From: Candidatus Treponema excrementipullorum
Lineage (GTDB): Bacteria > Spirochaetota > Spirochaetia > Treponematales > Treponemataceae
DNA length: 7,138 nucleotides
Assembly: GCA_018883625.1 (NCBI GenBank)
Contig: JAHLFV010000082.1
Span: 1 to 7,138, forward strand
Direction of reading: 5' to 3'
Below the pieces are notes generated by a model that searched no databases, had not been told where the DNA came from, and worked only from the letters and a program-made list of their open reading frames with translations. The position numbers and the translations under genes are program-made. Shown piece by piece: positions 6,024-7,138 of the stretch (position 1 is its first letter; every line of letters begins with the position of its first letter).

Positions 6024-7138
6024 TATTTTTTATAAAATTCCTTTATGGTTTCACACACGTAAGACACTTCATCTTCCGTAATCTCAGGGAAAATAGGCAA
6101 TGCCAATACCTGCTCACACAGTTTTTCTGCTACCGGGAAATCACCTTTTTTGTATCCTAAGTAGTCAAAGCATTTTTGCAAATGCAACGGTACGGGGTAA
6201 TACACAGATGTTCCGATTCCCTTTTCTTTTAAGTAAGCAGCCAGTTCATCCCGATTTTCTGCCTTTAATTGGAACACATAGTACACCGGAACATTACCAT
6301 CTTTTACTACCGGAAGCTTTATTTCTTCTATGTCCCTCAGCATAGCCCGATACTGGTCTGCATACTTCTTTCTTAATGCTATACCTTCATCGATTTTCTG
6401 TAACTTTACCCGTAAAATGGCTGCCTGTAAGGTATCAAGGCGACTGTTATAACCAAGTAAATCATGGTGATACTTTTGTGATGCACCATGTACCCTCAGA
6501 CTTTTGACGGTGTTATATATATCTTCTCTGTTTGTAACCACCATACCACCGTCACCGTAACCGCCTAAGGTTTTTGTGGGAAAAAAAGAATACACTCCAA
6601 CATCCCCCACAGTTCCTGCTGTTTTAATCTCTCCTGCTACATGTTGGTTCATTCCGAAGGCTTCTGCAGCATCTTCCAAAACAGAAAGATTATTATCTTT
6701 AGCCAGTGCAAGGGCTTTATTCATATCTGCCATTTGACAAAACAGATGGACAGGCAACAGACCCTTGGTATTTTTGGTAATACGTCCGGCAGCATCCTCC
6801 ATGTCCATGCAAAAGGTATCTTCATCAATATCACAGAAAACAGGCTTTCCTCTCAACCGGGCGATACAGGAAGTTGAAGCAAAAAAAGTGAACACCGGAG
6901 TGATTACTTCTGCACCATTTTTATATCCCAAAGCATCGGAACACAAAACAAGGGCATCGCTACCGTTGGCAACCCCCACTCCGTATCGGGCCTTACTGTA
7001 AGAAGCAATTTCCTGTTCCAGCTCTTTTTCCGCACCGCCTAAGATAAAATCCCCTTTTTCCAAAACGGCACTTATGGCTTTATCGAATTCTTCTTTTCTG
7101 TTGTGATATTCTCTCGCCGAAGTATAAAAAGGAACTGT
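6023..7138 (-). CDS. DegT/DnrJ/EryC1 sugar-nucleotide aminotransferase (WbpE-like), start off right edge
   Basis: 371 residues are visible, beginning TVPFYTSAREYH at the right edge. Relatives start with a few residues before this P-F/Y motif, so only a handful are probably missing. A TTG codon at 7063 is an internal codon, not the start, because the frame continues upstream with family-like sequence. The protein is a fold-type I PLP enzyme that places an amino group on a 3-keto nucleotide sugar, usually from glutamate. Visible marks: ANGSDAL at 57-63 (PLP phosphate binding), EDAAEAFG at 155-162 with Asp156 facing the PLP ring nitrogen, SFFPTKTLGGYGDGG from 184 with Lys189 as the PLP lysine, and NSRLDTLQAA at 231-240. 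Its pairing with the WbpD-like gene suggests the substrate UDP-3-keto-GlcNAcA, but FdtB/QdtB-type substrates are also possible. G+C is higher than in genes to its left. Confidence 0.92.
   Translation of the reverse strand, partial: TVPFYTSAREYHNRKEEFDKAISAVLEKGDFILGGAEKELEQEIASYSKARYGVGVANGSDALVLCSDALGYKNGAEVITPVFTFFASTSCIARLRGKPVFCDIDEDTFCMDMEDAAGRITKNTKGLLPVHLFCQMADMNKALALAKDNNLSVLEDAAEAFGMNQHVAGEIKTAGTVGDVGVYSFFPTKTLGGYGDGGMVVTNREDIYNTVKSLRVHGASQKYHHDLLGYNSRLDTLQAAILRVKLQKIDEGIALRKKYADQYRAMLRDIEEIKLPVVKDGNVPVYYVFQLKAENRDELAAYLKEKGIGTSVYYPVPLHLQKCFDYLGYKKGDFPVAEKLCEQVLALPIFPEITEDEVSYVCETIKEFYKK

Noticed and set aside
7061..7063. TTG as start of the aminotransferase
   Set aside because: The same frame stays open for 25 more codons to the edge and reads TVPFYTSAREYH, the expected N-terminal region of the family, so this TTG is internal.
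1..7138. Mobile element, CRISPR array, tRNA or phage signal
   Set aside because: No transposase, spaced direct repeats, cloverleaf pattern, terminal inverted repeats or phage gene is visible; the uneven composition alone does not show a mobile element.

Overview
The window is an interior slice of a polysaccharide (O-antigen or capsule) biosynthesis locus of the Wzx/Wzy-dependent type. Seven genes are all transcribed on the minus strand (right to left) and packed tightly. The largest gaps are 55 bp (wzx to glycosyltransferase) and 52 bp (wzy to amidotransferase); the others are 4 to 26 bp, or a 1-bp overlap. No stretch over 300 bases lacks a gene. No tRNA, rRNA, insertion sequence, CRISPR array, promoter or convincing terminator was found, so the genes look like part of one operon whose promoter lies beyond the right edge.

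In transcription order: (1) a DegT/DnrJ/EryC1 PLP-dependent sugar aminotransferase (WbpE-like), whose first few residues lie off the right edge; (2) a left-handed beta-helix N-acetyltransferase (WbpD-like), coupled to it by TAATG; (3) a Wzx-type flippase; (4) a GT4 glycosyltransferase; (5) a Wzy-type polymerase; (6) a WbpG/PseA-type N-acetyl sugar amidotransferase; (7) the first 150 residues of a second GT4 glycosyltransferase, cut by the left edge.

How they may work together: in the Pseudomonas WbpA-B-E-D-I-G scheme, the aminotransferase and acetyltransferase make a 2,3-diacetamido-2,3-dideoxy-hexuronic acid nucleotide sugar, and the amidotransferase turns an N-acetyl group into an acetamidino group. 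The two glycosyltransferases would build the repeat unit on a lipid carrier, Wzx would flip it and Wzy would polymerise it. Dehydrogenases, the initiating transferase, the 2-epimerase and the HisH/HisF partners of the amidotransferase are not in the window.

Base composition is uneven. By eye the two sugar-synthesis genes at the right are about 40-50% G+C, wzx is intermediate, and the block from the first glycosyltransferase through the amidotransferase is about 20-30%. The left-edge glycosyltransferase rises again. This is the usual look of a strain-specific cassette inside a surface-polysaccharide locus. The organism cannot be named. Moderate-to-low G+C and recognisable Shine-Dalgarno sites on several genes fit a Firmicute (possibly Clostridia-like), but this is weakly supported. 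I see a coherent known type of pathway rather than a clearly new system.
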